Shown here: positions 12,174 through 25,538 of the stretch, in pieces
How positions within the stretch are numbered: position 1 is the first letter of the stretch
Layout of the letters: the number at the start of each line of letters is the position of its first letter
Origin: Eutypa lata
Lineage: Eukaryota; Ascomycota; Sordariomycetes; Xylariales; Diatrypaceae
Direction of reading: 5' to 3'
Length of the DNA stretch: 64,000 nucleotides
NCBI GenBank assembly: GCA_022661535.1
Contig: JAKULF010000009.1
Location: 2,170,001 to 2,234,000, forward strand
Position numbers and translations under genes: made by a program
The notes under the pieces: generated by a model
What the model was told of the DNA's origin: nothing
Database searches by the model: none
Seen by the model: the letters and a program-made list of their open reading frames with translations, nothing else

Positions 12174-15100
12174 ATGACGGCGGGGGACGTGCAAGAATAC
12201 GACGACTTCGGTCTTCCCATTCGTAAATATGTTAGCCCTGGGCCAACACTCTCCCAACACGACGGGAAAGATGGCTCGGTCAACGGCGTCGGAGGTACCA
12301 CAGGTACGACACAAGAGACGGTAGCAGATAAATCAGATAAAGTGGTAGAATCTGGTTCAAAGACACCAGAAAGAGAAGATAATCAAGAAAAGAATGACGG
12401 AGGATTGAAGGTTCCAAACCAACAACAAAACAAATCGAATCAGACCTCAGCCGAAAATAGTGACGATGACGAGTTTCAAGATGCCCCCTCCACTCCTGTT
12501 CCGGGGCGTGTTATCGAAGTTACGACACAAGAAACAGATGAGCTTAAAACACCCGTACCACCCCAGTTAGAAAACAAGAGAAAGGACGAGCCAAGCTTGT
12601 CGGCGACAGAACCAACAATTGGCCCAGTCTCGAGCGAACCCATGGTGTTAGGCGATGTTCCAAAGCGTAAAAACACACTAGACATAGCAACACAAGCGAT
12701 CTCAGGCCCTTCGATCAAGGAGCTAGAAGCTAGCAAACAAGCTGAACAAGCGAAGAACGCCCCTCCTGTCCAACATAGTCGGGATACAAGCATAGCAAGT
12801 TCAACAAACCATAACATGTCCGAGTTTTCACACCAACAACTCACGGCCCCGAAAGAAGAAGAGAAGAATGACGATGAAGACTGGCAGACCATGCCGGCTT
12901 ACGCACCATACGATATATATGATGATGACGACAGGTTGGTGGCTAAGGAACACGACGTGGAAGAAGATGAGAAGTATGGCTACGCCGGGCTGGGAGGTGC
13001 CGGAAAGGGTTATACCAAGGTACTGGACGATGACGACGCTGAGTCGGAAACCAGCATGGATGACAATACGCGATATCTTTTTAATAATGTCAAATCTACG
13101 GCTCTGACGGAAACGGATGAGGAGCAGAGAGACGCTGTTTCCCAACTACAGGCAACCAAAGATCTCTTAACGGAAGGCCAGAGGATAGCATATGTAGGAG
13201 TTACACGTCTCGAGCTTTTCGAAATGGTTAAGGCTGCGGAGTCTATCGAGTGCCCTAAGAAGATCAAGAAAGACATCCAGATGGCAGCCGAAGCAATGAA
13301 GATGTGGTCGCAGAAGATCATGGTTCGCCTCTACGCGCACATGGAGATCAACCAGGCTGAACAGGTCATGATCGAACAGCTAGCCGAGCATGGTGTCATG
13401 CCACAGGACCTCACGCCGGTACTCATGCATAATGCAAGGGTGAAGAACCCCATGGCGGAGAAATCGCCCTCCACCCCCACCTCGAGTTTATTAAGTCCAC
13501 GACAATCTATCTCTAGCAGCATCCCAGAGGAGGCAGCCTCGCCGGCACCCCCTCCATACGAGAGTCATGACGGCGAGGATATGCCAGAAGTCAAGACACC
13601 ATCGCAACTACCACAAACGGCCAAGATTGATATAGATTTGCGGTGGACGGTGCTCTGCGATCTGTTTCTCGTCCTGATCGCAGATTCCATATACGATGCA
13701 CGGTCACGAGCCTTACTAGAAGGCGTAGGCAAAAACCTCGAGATTCCCTGGATAGATATATGTAGGTTCGAGAAGCGCGTCACCGACGCCTTAGAAATGC
13801 AGCAGCAGGCGGAGAAGGAGAACTGGAATGAGGACGAGCATCTCGAAAATCGACGCAAGATGGCTCTCAAGCGACGATACGTCATGATGGGCCTAGCGAC
13901 GGTGGGAGGTGGTCTGGTTATCGGACTTTCTGCTGGTCTCATGGCACCCCTCATTGGTGCTGGTCTTGCTACTGGCTTCACGGCCATCGGAGTGGGTGGC
14001 ACGAGCTCTTTCCTCGCCGGGGCAGGAGGAGCTGCCATCATTACCTCAGGCGCTGCGGCATCTGGCAGTATCATGGGCGGCAGAGCAGCCAATCGAAGAA
14101 CAGGTGCGGTGAAGACATTCGAGTACCGACCGCTGCACAATAATAAACGAGTGAACCTGGTTGTGACGATCTCTGGCTGGCTATCTAGCAAGCATGATGA
14201 TATTCGTTTGCCCTTCAGCACAATCGACCCGATCATGGGGGATATCTACTCGATTTTATGGGAGCCGGAGATGCTGACGAGCATGGGAGACACTATCAAT
14301 ATCCTGGCTACCGAGGTAAGCGATTATCTACGCCCACGCAGTTCATTGCCCAAGTAAGCATCAGTACTAAAGGTGATTAATAGGCTGTCACACAAAGTCT
14401 CCAACAGGTATTAGGTGCCACCGTGCTTATGAGTCTGATGGCCGCCCTCCAGCTGCCCATCGTGCTTTCCAAACTTTCTTACCTGGTTGACAATCCGTGG
14501 GCTGTCTCATTAGATCGAGCATGGTCTGCTGGTCTCATCCTAGCAGATTCCTTAATTGATCGAAACTTAGGCACTCGACCTATCACCCTCGTCGGGTACT
14601 CTCTCGGCGCACGAGTGATCTTCTCCTGCCTGCTAGAACTAGCTCGAAAGGGTGCCTACGGGCTCGTACAGAACGTGTACATGTTCGGCTCCCCTGTTGT
14701 GGTCAAGCGAGAAGAGTTCCTCCGGTGTCGGACCATCGTCGCGGGGCGGTGGGTGAACGGCTACAACAAGACCGACTGGATCCTCGGGTACCTCTTCCGC
14801 CTGACGAACGGCGGCATCCGGCGGGTAGCCGGCCTAGCCACCGTAGACGACGTCCCCGGCCTGGAGAACATGGACTGTACGGAGTTCGTCATCGGCCACA
14901 TGGAGTACCGGACGTCGATGCCCAGGCTGCTCCGGGAGTGCGGGTGGGTGGTCGAGAGCGACGAGTTCGTCGAGATCGAGGACCCGGACCCAGAAAACCA
15001 CCAAGAACGCCAGAGGGAGATCATCAACGAGATCGAGGAGGCGCGCCGCGAGCTCGAGAAAGAAGAGAATGCCAAGAAGAGCGGAGGCGGCGGCGGCAGC

Positions 15101-15757
15101 GGCAAATGGGGTATCTTTGGCCGCAAGAAGAAGGCTGCCCGCGCCGAATGGGAGGTCTACGAAGATAAAGACAAGGATAAGGATCGGGACGGCAAAGATG
15201 ACCACCGGGGTCCCGCGGGTGGCGATCCGTCGCGCACCGAGGACAGGCACGGCAATAACCACGGCGTCCTGTTCGACGTCGACGCCATCCGCGCCGAGCT
15301 CGCCAGGGAGGAGCAGGAGCAGCAGCTAAGGCCCAAGGAGCTGCAGTCGACGTTGCCTCCGATGGTCCTCCAGAGCCCGCCGCGAGACTCTATCCGCGAA
15401 ACTAGAAGCGCGGACGGGACGCTCGAGCGTGGTGGTGGTGGTAGCAATAGTAATAATGCCTGGGGCGGATATGACTCCCCCGACAACGACGAAGTCCACA
15501 TGACGTTCGACACAGCGTTCCACGACCCCGTGTCTTCGTCACCGGATTATAGACCACCGCCACCAGCAAAAGATAATAACAATAACAACAACAACCACGC
15601 GCATTATGCGAGGGAACCCTCCTCGAGCATATCGTCCGGCAGGCCCGAGATCAGGACCGCGAACACGGTCCCCAACGTTGCGCTTGCGGATCCCTGGGCC
15701 GAGCTCGATGACGAGGATTTCGGGAAGGAGAAGGAGATCGAGATGACATTTGCGTGA
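12174..15757 (+). CDS. DUF726 (TMCO4-like) membrane alpha/beta-hydrolase
   Basis: A DUF726/TMCO4-family protein: fungal proteins with a membrane-embedded Gly/Ala segment and an alpha/beta-hydrolase-like domain of unknown substrate. Model: exon 1 12174-14315, intron 14316-14383 (68 nt), exon 2 14384-15757; 1171 residues. Residues 1-300 are disordered and acidic. A helical region follows, then the family block RWTVLCDLFLVLIADSIYDA. Hydrophobic glycine-rich membrane segments lie around residues 565-640 (GLATVGGGLVIGLSAGLMAP and following). After the intron comes TLVGYSLGARVIF, a GxSxG nucleophile elbow with Ser near residue 787, then MFGSPV. The C-terminal ~250 residues are low-complexity, with a helical Glu/Arg stretch, a Gly run and an Asn run. 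The tail is longer than the conserved core needs. Enzymatic activity is inferred only from the elbow. Confidence 0.9.
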
Positions 15758-16850
15758 TCAATTGGTTCATTGATTGATTGACGATGATAAGAAATAATGA
15801 TGTTGTTATCGCTGTTGCTGTTATAGGTGAGCCGGAAGCGAGAAGTCGGAAGGCAGAAAAGATGCCTGGACGCTACTATCAGATTGCCCCTCCCTACGTC
15901 GCCACCCCGGTTGTTTTTGTACGCTTGCTCAACACACACGCACGCACACACGCGCATTCGAATTCCGATTCGACTTGGAACGGATCAGTTAACCTAGATT
16001 GGTCGGTATAGATATTGGCGCTCACTTTTATTTTTGCCCCTTCCCCCTTTTTAAAAAGGGGGGTTTTCTTATCTCTAAATGGTGCTTTACGTGTCCAGAT
16101 ATTATTGCTATTCCGGGAAATCTTATCGTCATTGTTTCGCGGGTGGAACTCGTATGTATATATAATATTTTTTACTACTTACACGGACGAAAGGAAGAAA
16201 GAAAGAGCACGTACACTCATCATACACTTGCTGAGGAAAGCGGTGGTGTGGGGTGAGTTGGTGGGCATAGGGTGGTCGGTCGGTCACTCGGTCGGTTGTC
16301 TTTGGAGGGGAGCGAAGCTGTAATGCTGTGTGTGTGTGTCTTATCAGCAGAACGTGATGAGGATGGGTCGGTGGCTGGGCGGATGGAATGTAGGCAGGAA
16401 AGGGGACCACGGGGAACGCTTGAGGAGAAGATAAGGCCAATGGGATGGGTTGGGTTGATGATGGATGTGATGTATATCGCGAATTTCTGTGCATAGAATA
16501 GCACATAGCACCGCTGATGGTCAGTTAATCTGACTAAGTAGGCTACCTATATAAACTGATTACCTACCTACATGTCTCATCCAGACGGCCTGAGTGCAAA
16601 ATATAATTTTGCAGTGATGCAGAGAAAATATCCTATGACTCCACGACTCGATAGATGCCTTCCTAGCTATCTAGCTGTCTCTCTACTTTCCTACTTGCTT
16701 GCCTCTAATTAGCTTGGGTAGGAAGGGAGATACTACCTAGCCGGTATTACTTGTGTGATAACCACCAGGCCTCGTTGACCTACATGATACTACATGGATG
16801 TATGTATGTATATACTCGGCAGTTAGTAAGGCATTATGTTAGCCAGCCAA

Positions 16851-16901
16851 CCAACCAGCCAGCCAGCCAGCCAGCTAGGCTACCTACCTACCTACCTAAG
16901 C
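16851..16901. repeat. CCAG / CTAC microsatellite
   Basis: Consecutive CCAG-type tetramers (with CCAA variants) run directly into four CTAC units. A plain simple-sequence repeat with no associated gene. Confidence 0.8.
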
Positions 16902-16952
16902 CAGTCAGCCATAAGTGATAATAAGACAACACCTTTCCAACAATTAGAAGCC

Positions 16953-17130
16953 AGGTTAGTGTAGTGGTAACACGTCAAAAGAACAATTGAAGACCACGGG
17001 TTCGATCCCCTGTGGCTGCACCAATGTGCACCACAAAACATCCGGGTGCCTCTTCACACCCTGTGAGAATAATTCCACCTCCACAGAACGGCACAAGAAG
17101 ACCCAGGTTCGATTCCTGGACCAGGCAATA
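16953..17130 (+). other. tRNA-like relic with one A box and two B boxes
   Basis: A perfect pol III A-box match (TAGTGTAGTGG) and a D-arm (GTGT/ACAC stem) are followed by two B-box matches, GGTTCGATCCC near 17000 and GGTTCGATTCC near 17105. The second TpsiC arm has a perfect 5-bp stem (CCAGG/CCTGG). The 5' GCCAGGT pairs at 6 of 7 positions with ACCAGGC after the second arm. No standard anticodon arm forms: the nearest hairpin has a 4-bp stem, an 8-nt loop and no U33. This looks like a rearranged or decayed tRNA-derived sequence rather than a working tRNA. Confidence 0.35.
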
Positions 17131-20100
17131 TATTTTTTTGGTTTCTTTTTCCAAAGCACTAACTACTACGGGCGGGCGTATTGACCATTATAGCTACACG
17201 TGTCGTTAGTTATATCGTTATGTGCCCAGGTTCTTCTAACTACCTCTGTTTCGTCTCGTGTAATAGGGAAGGAAGAGGGAAAGAAGGGAGTTGATGTTGT
17301 CGTGTGTGTGTGTGTGGTTATCATGGTCGTGCCCCCTACTCCATCTCTAGATATGTAAACTCCGGTAGCCATTTTTGCTCACATTAGAATAAATGAAAAC
17401 AGTTTAGTGCAAGCTCTGTCCGGACGATATGTTATATATACCATCGACACGCTCTCCTTGCTCTGGTGCTCTTCTACTTAGCCAGTGTTTTTCTGTCAGT
17501 GGCGTGTCGTTAGCGAGCGAGCGAGTCAAGAAGAACGCCGTGCGGGGAAGGGGGAGGAGGGGCAGGGTGTCTTACCCGTTGATGTCGGTAGGTAGGTAGG
17601 AAACTAAACACGAGATATGTAAGCACGTGCGCGGTATGCCATGAAGCTAAAAGGAAAACTAGAAAGGGGTGAGGGCGGTTGGAAGCGTCAAAGAGAAAAG
17701 GGGTGCTGGATATACAGAGAGAGTGTGCCGTGGCGATGCTCTTTCATGGATACTTTCTAGTTTGCAGTGCCCTGTTGGTGTTCATTTTTTTACCATTTGG
17801 GAGATAGTGAATGCTTGTTCGGGGATATTGATGCTTTTGGGATCAAAGAACCATTAAGATCACCCTAACTCAAAGCTCCCGCCAGGCAGGTATGTAGGGC
17901 GTTAAGACATACGAGCAGGGAGATATGTTAGGAACCATTCCCGCCGTGGCTCGGTAGCGTTGGCTTCCAGCTATCATTCTATGTATGGAAAAATGGACGG
18001 ATGTATATATAGACCTATCCCCCTTACTAGCTCAAGTGGGTACGTGATAAGAAGAGATGGCCTCAGCCATGCGTATAATGAGTTCGACCTGAGGAAGTTT
18101 ATATTCACGTTGTTGATAGTGTAAGCATCGGTGGCATTTTGGGGAAAGGTAGCTAGAGGCACCGTTGTTGAAACATGGCATTATAGGCGACATCAGCCTT
18201 AGGCTACGTATTATGACATTGAAGCATCCAAGCTGTTCTTCCTTAAAAAAGTGGGATGGATATAACATTCCTGCTATCTAGGGTTAAGGGCATAGCTCTG
18301 CTATATGCCATAAATATCGACCGAGCGCATCAAATACCGGCTTTAGCGTTACGGCATTGAATTCTTAGCCCTTCCAGCCCGCTCCTAACGTTCATAGGCA
18401 GGCAAGCGACCTTGTCTTAGCTCGGTCTATCCGCGGTACGCATTATATATATATGTGTATATATATTGTGAGTCGCCTAAGCCCGGGCGCCTCTCCGCTT
18501 CGCACGCTGCGCCTGCGGCCCGATTGTCCGTTCGGACGCTTACTACGTACGGAAGGCAAGTAAGCAGGGAAGGTGGACTGGGTTTTAGAAACATCATACA
18601 TACATAACTACGGTGATCTCTCTTGTTGTCGCAGTGGGGAAAAGCGAGGAGTGGAGGAGAAGACTGCTACTACTGTGTATTCGGGCTCTAATTATCTGCC
18701 TCACTCCGAAGACTTGCATGATGGGGCTGCTCGGTATCACCGGTAGGCGGTAGCGCTACGGGGCCAACGGGGTTTACTAACCCCCTCATCATAAAGATAG
18801 CACATTGTAGGATCTAGTTAGCAAAGAGATGGAAAAGGGAGTTCCCGGACTCTCTCTCTGTGTCTGTGTCTCCCTCTCCACTCGAACTACAGTACAGAAA
18901 CAAACTTGTATGGTTTGGGGAGGACCATCGATGATTGGGCTGGGGATGAGGTGTGTTTTCAGTTGTGGATATTTTTTTAATATTTCTATTTAAGGCTGAG
19001 ATGGGTCCCTTCAGCTTAGCTTCATCGAATCGCTGTAGCGCGGGAGGTGTGATGATACTACTCCATCTAGGCTATTCGGTCCCGGGATGATTAGGAGGAG
19101 AAGAAGAAGCACATTGAAGTAGTCCAGCTGATAGTTAATTATAAGTCGAGCAATATAGATATATGTATGTAGTAAATACATAGATAGATGGCCTTGGCGA
19201 CTCCTTCCGATACCCCGGAATTCCGCTTGGAGACCGCTCTATGTACACGAAACGCCTCTTGTTTCTCCGGATCCTGGATCATGTGGCTGCCGTTTAGAGT
19301 AGACGCCACATGCAGTGAATGTTTGTTTCATACACAAAGCTATGATATCGTCAAATTGAAAGCCAAATTGAAAGCGAACCGCAAGTGTTGACCTACGCAT
19401 TCCGTCGTTCGTCTTTTGATATAGCCCTCACTGCCAAATACGGTATGAACTACGATCGCATCCCGCGGTACGAATTTCGTCGTATAGTCAGATACTACAC
19501 CACACTACACAAATCGAGACAGGGTTACATAATTACAAGGAATTCACTATAGACTAGCAGTCGCTGCTATTACCGCTGGTTCTATGCAGATATTTGTCAT
19601 CAAGCAATACAACCTACATATCTAGACAACCAAGATCGCCCTACGAGAGGAAGATACCGAACAACCATCATCATATAGTCCGAGAAAGAAGGGGCGCGAT
19701 TCGTGGATTCGTGAGAATGGATTATGTTTTAACTGGGGAAAGAGAGAGTAGTAGTTAAAAAAGGGTCAGATGCAGATAGCGTGTTACTATTTATTACCAC
19801 ACACTAAAAGCAGTCCTAGGGCTGAAGATAGTTAGCGTGGACGAGGATTATAGGGGGGGGCACACTGCGAGGGGGGCAGGGGGCAGAGGAGAGGGGAGCA
19901 CTCGTTGCGGAGCCGCTAGTAATCATAAGGCGTGAGGGATGTCACATGTGGGTTCATGAGCTTCGCTGTGGAGCACCGAGGAAGACCAAAAGAGACGGTA
20001 AGGATCAGCCGCAGTGTTCTAAAATTCACATCTTTACTATATTCGTCCTAGCTATGACAATTTCAGCCCCATCTTACTTTTTTTTTTTTTTGACTGGTCC

Positions 20101-21776
20101 CCCAGTTCCTCTTTTCTTCATTCTCTTTCGCTCACGGTCAAGAAAACATAGATTGTTTCGTATAGTTAGAGCTAACTACTACTTCGTACATACGTATAGA
20201 AGTAGTAGTGATTCTGCGGGACTATTTATAAATATGGCCTTTACACGTTGGTTAGCATGTGGCATACGCTTATCCGTGGGGGTTCGTGGTGGTGGTGGTG
20301 ATGATGGTTCTTCAAGAATCATTTTCCTCATAAAGGAACATTTTTTTTTATTAATTATTAATGTGATGCATGCACGGAAGAAAACGGTCGAGCAACAACG
20401 TCAGTGGCTGCAGAAGAGGCGCCCCCAACCACAGAGTCTGCGTCTCGAATAACTAACACGGGTGAAAACCCTCAAGCATGCTGGGACGTCGGCCGCTAAG
20501 TATCTCAGTATCCCAGCATCCCAGCAAATATCGTTGAAGGATCGTGGACCGTTTTCCTACTGGCAGCCTAAGGTACAATAACTAACTACCCTGCCAGCCT
20601 GCCTGCATACATACATAATAGTTAGGAATAGGTGATGAAGTGGGACACCTGTAAGACTTTATTTAATAGGGATCCTCTTCATGCGCCGACCGTTGCTGCT
20701 GACTGAGAACCCTTGCGCTACTTATTACAATCCGTACATAATCACCATATTGAGTATCTATGTAGGCATCGTGTATCCGGCAGTCGTCATCCTGCGATGT
20801 CACCCTATCTCCCCTACTAAGACGCGCCATAATCAGACTAAAGTTTCATCCATACCATCGACTACTATGTAGAAGACATCCAAAAGTTTGAGTAGGCCTT
20901 AGTCATAGACGTTGCAGGTGTGCGTTGCTTTGGAAGAGACGAAGCTGTGTATGCACATACATAGGAATTGTAATAATTTAGGATAACAATCCCTTCGATT
21001 AGCTAGCTCGAGGTATAACACGTATAGTATAGTGGGCTATTTGCATTATACATATGCAATGCAGACACAGTCAAGCCGACACACCCCATGGAACCAACTG
21101 CAAGCCTTCGATAGGGCAGAAACGACCGTGAGCGAAAGGTATTCGCGGCTTTTTCCAGGGTACCCTACCGTGCGAGTCGGCCTCTTGGCGACGATCTCAC
21201 GGCTAGGGATTGGGTAGCGATGGCACCATCCAATCCTTCCCCATTGGCTAGAGGCGCAGCTCGTTGGCCGTGGCTCGCTGGCACCTCGCACTTATTGAAC
21301 CGCTTTGTTCAGTAACGGGCTCAGCTGCGCTGACAGGTCTCTATTGGTAGGGATTCGGTTTAGTTTAGTGAGTGTTTGTAGGAAATTCCTCATCGAACCA
21401 GACCACGGCCCCCCTGCTTCCTCTCTCGCGATTCCTTTTCCTCTTTTGTTTCCTACTACCTCCTCCTCCTCCTTCTCGCGAACCTGTTCTTGCTGTTCTT
21501 GCTCTCGTTTTGCTTCTTTGGCTGTTTCGTTTGCTTCCGAAATCCTGGTGATTCCGCGATAGAAATATTCTTGTCGTTTTTTTCCCGCCGGCTCCGTCGC
21601 TCGGTGCGGCACAAAAACAAACTCCTCGATATTGAAATTTTTTTTACATTCGCACTTATGGTACCTCAAGGCTGGACATGAATTGACGGGCTGCGGGAAG
21701 AAAAAAAAGAAAAAAGAATCGATGTCATTAAATTAAGGCCACAAAAACCGACGGGATATAAAATCGAATAGCCACG

Positions 21777-23231
21777 ATGCGGCTCAATGCATCGAAATTT
21801 GGGCTCTTCGCTAGCTTGCTAGGGGCGGTCGCTGGACAAGAGACAACGACAGAATATGCAGCGGGTGGGAACCCGGATACATCCGTCTCTTCGGGTTCCT
21901 ACATAACCTTCGAAACCCTTGCTCAGCAAAACATCTTCAGACCACAGGAAGGAGATGCGCAGATTAAATGGGTCGCGAATGTTGACAGTCGCTTGGAGGT
22001 GAAGGAGGTGAGGTTGCACAAGCAATACAAGACCGGCGACAATGACACCGTCATCGGTAGTGGCGAGGTGGAAGCCCTGGCAGACACCAGCACGACGAAC
22101 GGCAAGAGGGTGTACATACTGGGCAATGGGGGGGTCTCAACACGCCAAACGCCGGAGACCATGCTGCCACCTCTCGATCTTGAAGGTATAGTTCACATGC
22201 CTACCTACGATACCGGACACCGGAGAGCACTCGTGGGAAGGCGGAGAAAGGATGGCTAACGGTTCCAACCAGTAATCCACCTAACAATGAACGAATTCAG
22301 CACTAACCTCACGATTGCATCCGAGCCGACCTCGTATAACCAGGTTTGGAACGACAAGATCCTCTACCTGGAGGTTGTGTCCGAAAACAAGACGAGCACA
22401 GCCCGCAGCTACAGCCCGGGCTTCATCGTCCTCGGCGCCGAAGCAAGCGCGACCGTCGAGGACGCGGCCCGGGACATACTCGACAACTGGTCCGCACAGC
22501 CATCCGACACCATCGAGGGCGCAGCTGCTACGACGACAGCAGCAGACCCCACCAGCACCAGCACGCCAACGTCGACCTCGCAGACGAGCGCCGATGCGGA
22601 TGCGTCCCTGGCTGAGAACGGAGGAGGTGGCGGTGGTGGATTGAGCCCCGGCGCCATCGCCGGCATCGCCGTGGGCGTAGCCGTGGGCGCCCTAGCCATC
22701 GCCGGAGTCCTGGCGTGGTTCTTCTGCTTCCGGCGACGCCGGCGGTCGGCCGCGGCGTCGTCGGCGGGTTTCTCGCGCGCCCACGAGGGGCCGTACGGGG
22801 CCGGGTCGGGCGCCGCTGTCATGATGACGGAGAAGGAAGCGGCGGGGCTAGCCGAGTCGCGGGACCGGCCGAGCCTCACGCAGGACCGCGGTATCAACGG
22901 TGGTGCGGCTGCGGGAACGTCGAGGGCCTACGCTCCCTACAGCGACGACAACGAGCACCACATCCCGGGCATGGCGGTCACGACGACGGGCACGGATAGC
23001 CAGGCCTCGCTGCCGCTGCAGCCGCCGCATTACCAGCATAGCCGCAACCGGTCGGCGGCGACGGCGTCCCCGTCGCCTATCGAGTCCCGCTATGCTCATC
23101 TGATCGAGGAGGGCATGACGGAGGATGAGATCCGGAGGCTCGAGGAGGAGGAGCGCCAGCTCGACGCCGCTATCGAGGAGGCGGGGAGCGGTAGCAACAA
23201 TAACAACGGCGGCAGCGGTGGCAAGCGGTAG
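21777..23231 (+). CDS. Single-pass membrane protein with glycosylated ectodomain, unknown function
   Basis: Model: exon 1 21777-22185, intron 22186-22272 (87 nt), exon 2 22273-23231; 455 residues. Not a family I can name. An N-terminal signal peptide (MRLNASKFGLFASLLGAVAG) is followed by an ectodomain with N-glycosylation sequons (NDT, NLT, NKT), a Ser/Thr-rich stalk (PTSTSTPTSTSQTSA), a Gly run, one transmembrane helix at about residues 262-287 (GAIAGIAVGVAVGALAIAGV and beyond) and a stop-transfer cluster RRRRR. The cytoplasmic tail is Ala/Ser-rich and ends in a Glu-rich helix and an Asn/Gly run. The layout matches fungal surface-sensor or adhesin-like proteins (Wsc/Mid2-like topology), but no cysteine-rich WSC domain is present. 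The intron restores VIHLTMNEF between two clearly coding segments. Confidence 0.82.
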
Positions 23232-25538
23232 GCGAGTCCGCCCAGACAATGAGTCATGATGGGAAGAATGCCGAGAAGCACGGAAGAAATTTTTTGTTGT
23301 TCGATATCCCGCGGCGTTGTTTCTAAGGATTATTAACTAGTGCGATTTTTATCCGAGTAACCTTCAACTGATATGTTTGTCCATGTGGGATGAAGAGGAG
23401 GCTATGTGTGGGTGTGTGGGGATGTGGGATCTGAGTACTATACCTGTTGCCGGTGTGGTATGCTAGTAAAAATATAAATACGTATATATGTACATTCGCT
23501 TTTCACGGGACTTGAGCGAACATACCGCAATATAGTGATGGGACAAGAGGGACGGAATGGTGGGAAGGCTATCGGGTATGATATGTAATGTATGGGCTGA
23601 AGAAATGGACAAGGCAGGCCGCTGGGCTCTGTATATATATAGGTATATACCTTGATGATGCCTTCGAGGAAAGGTCAGGATGAATGCAAAGGTCTCAATA
23701 TTATTTTTACAGGTCTCTTGTCCCATCGAGGTCTGCTCTCGATCCGGGCTGTTGGTTTGTCTTGCTTTCTTATAGAGGTAATAGGCGCCCTGATATGTTT
23801 TTCGGCTTGTCGTCGGCTACTAGTGCATCCGTTTCGGCAAGCCTCATCACGCCGCGGTTACATCCGATGGCGTACAGATATATGCATGTCTATGGTTCTC
23901 GCCAATCAGGATATAATGCCAACAAGCCACGAGTTCGTTAACCGCCCAGATATAAATCTGCCTTGTAGGCGTTCTTCAAGCCATAGTGCTCCAATACAAC
24001 GTCCAATTCATTGACAAGTTTTAGTCTCTAGAAATCTATTACCCCTATCCTGAGTTTTTCGCGTCCATGCTGTTGTTCTATTACCCCGAAAACACTGAAG
24101 CCACAAAACATTTCAGAGCTCGCGAAACAGATCGAAACGGGTTCCTCTCACTAAAGCCGATAGTGGGCTAGTATGAGCGTATTGATTATCCAGGAGATAT
24201 TGTATAGCTTATACCCGGTCAATCAAGCCACTCCCGATGTTGTAGCTATCCAGACAGACAGCAACTTGTAGCCCAATATCCTATCTTTATTTGGATCCAG
24301 CACAGGAATATTCACCATCACCCCGAACGGATCGACGTGATGGTCTCGGATATACCTAATTGGTCTCTTCCGCATGTATTCCATAAGAAGTATTAGTTAG
24401 CCAACTTTATATCGACGCTATTTTCTCGCTATATGATTATCTCAGGCACTATAAGGACTACAAGTTAGTTAAGAAAATAACGTATATACGTCCTCAAGGA
24501 AATCCATATTAGCTAAGAATTGGATCCGTGGCAGTCTTTATACTTGAGCCTTCGCTAGTAAAGATATTTATATTTATGCGCATATTACTTGCTTACTATT
24601 ACCCCTTAACCCCCCCCCCCCAAAATGCTTATGATGCCGTGCCATAGTAATTGCACCAGGCAAATGTTTCCTATTAGAAAGTCATGGTCCCTACCCCTAT
24701 CTTAGTATTAACCAAAAACTATACTCAAAACCGGCCTTACAGTATGCCATTTTGTTACAAGCAACTGGCTATAATGTAAATATAACGGTGGGCGTAAAGA
24801 AAGGTTTGCCTCCTAGGAAAATGGATTTTGTATTTATGGGTGAGTAGTTCACTTTGCAACAAGTTTGAATAGTTGTGTCAGATTTCGGTTCAGTTATTAT
24901 GAATTTTTCATAAATTCAAATATATATATATATATATATAATATAAAATATAAAATAAATACTTTATAATAAAAAAAATAAAAAACCCCAATATAATAAA
25001 TAACCTTTCATTTTACTTCAATCGTACCTCTTTACGTAAAAACGAAGGCATACATACACGAGAACTACGCCGGCTTGAACGTTCAAGGCAAGTGCTAGAT
25101 AGCTTTCTTTCGCAAGACCATTCTTTTTTTGAGCCCACAACAGCCTCTTACTTATACTAGTATTTGCCATACAAGGCATTATAAAGTCTATGGAGCAACG
25201 GCCTGTAGCTCGTAGCTAGGTAGGTGGTTATTCATCCATAAATCGACCGATACCATTAACCCGCAAGGCCCGAACTCCACCCAGCAGCCGGGGAGAAATG
25301 GTTTCGTATCTCCATGGGAAAGCGATGACGATCGGTGGAACCCAACCTAATATCTAGTATTTCACTACCAGAATCGACCGCCCGCACACTGAACCGAGAC
25401 CGGACGATGAACCATCTCAGCAACCAGGGCCGTGATGTAGCTAGGTAAATACTAGCCACCTGCCTGTCTAGGTACATATTCTAGAATGCAGGCATTTCCT
25501 TTATGTCTGTTAATCTCGTCTACTTCGTAACCAACCAC
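23232..25538. other. AT-rich intergenic DNA between convergent genes
   Basis: About 2.3 kb separating the membrane-protein and Bre2 genes, which point toward each other. From about 24000 to 25050 the sequence is notably AT-rich and fragmented, as expected of an old, mutated repeat. No reading frame or element could be named. Confidence 0.5.
24919..24962. repeat. (AT)n microsatellite and AT-rich tract
   Basis: About eleven uninterrupted AT dinucleotides followed by ATAAA-type repeats inside the AT-rich spacer. Confidence 0.8.

Larger units (their letters stand above)
15758..21776. other. Long gene-free region with simple repeats
   Basis: Six kilobases without a convincing gene. It holds CCAG/CTAC microsatellite patches near 16.8-16.9 kb, a tRNA-like relic near 17 kb, a GT run near 17300, and a TC-rich tract at about 21410-21530 that is probably the pyrimidine-rich leader of the gene at 21777. 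Open frames here run through homopolymers and show no splice or domain support. Confidence 0.5.

Noticed and set aside
19946..20452. 168-codon plus-strand frame with ATG
   Set aside because: It runs through poly-T and other homopolymers, with low-complexity hydrophobic and Arg-rich composition and no domain.
21292..21690. Minus-strand frame of ~130 codons, Glu/Lys-rich, after an acceptor-like tract
   Set aside because: It has no ATG and lies opposite the pyrimidine-rich leader of the plus-strand gene at 21777, so it is probably a shadow of that leader.
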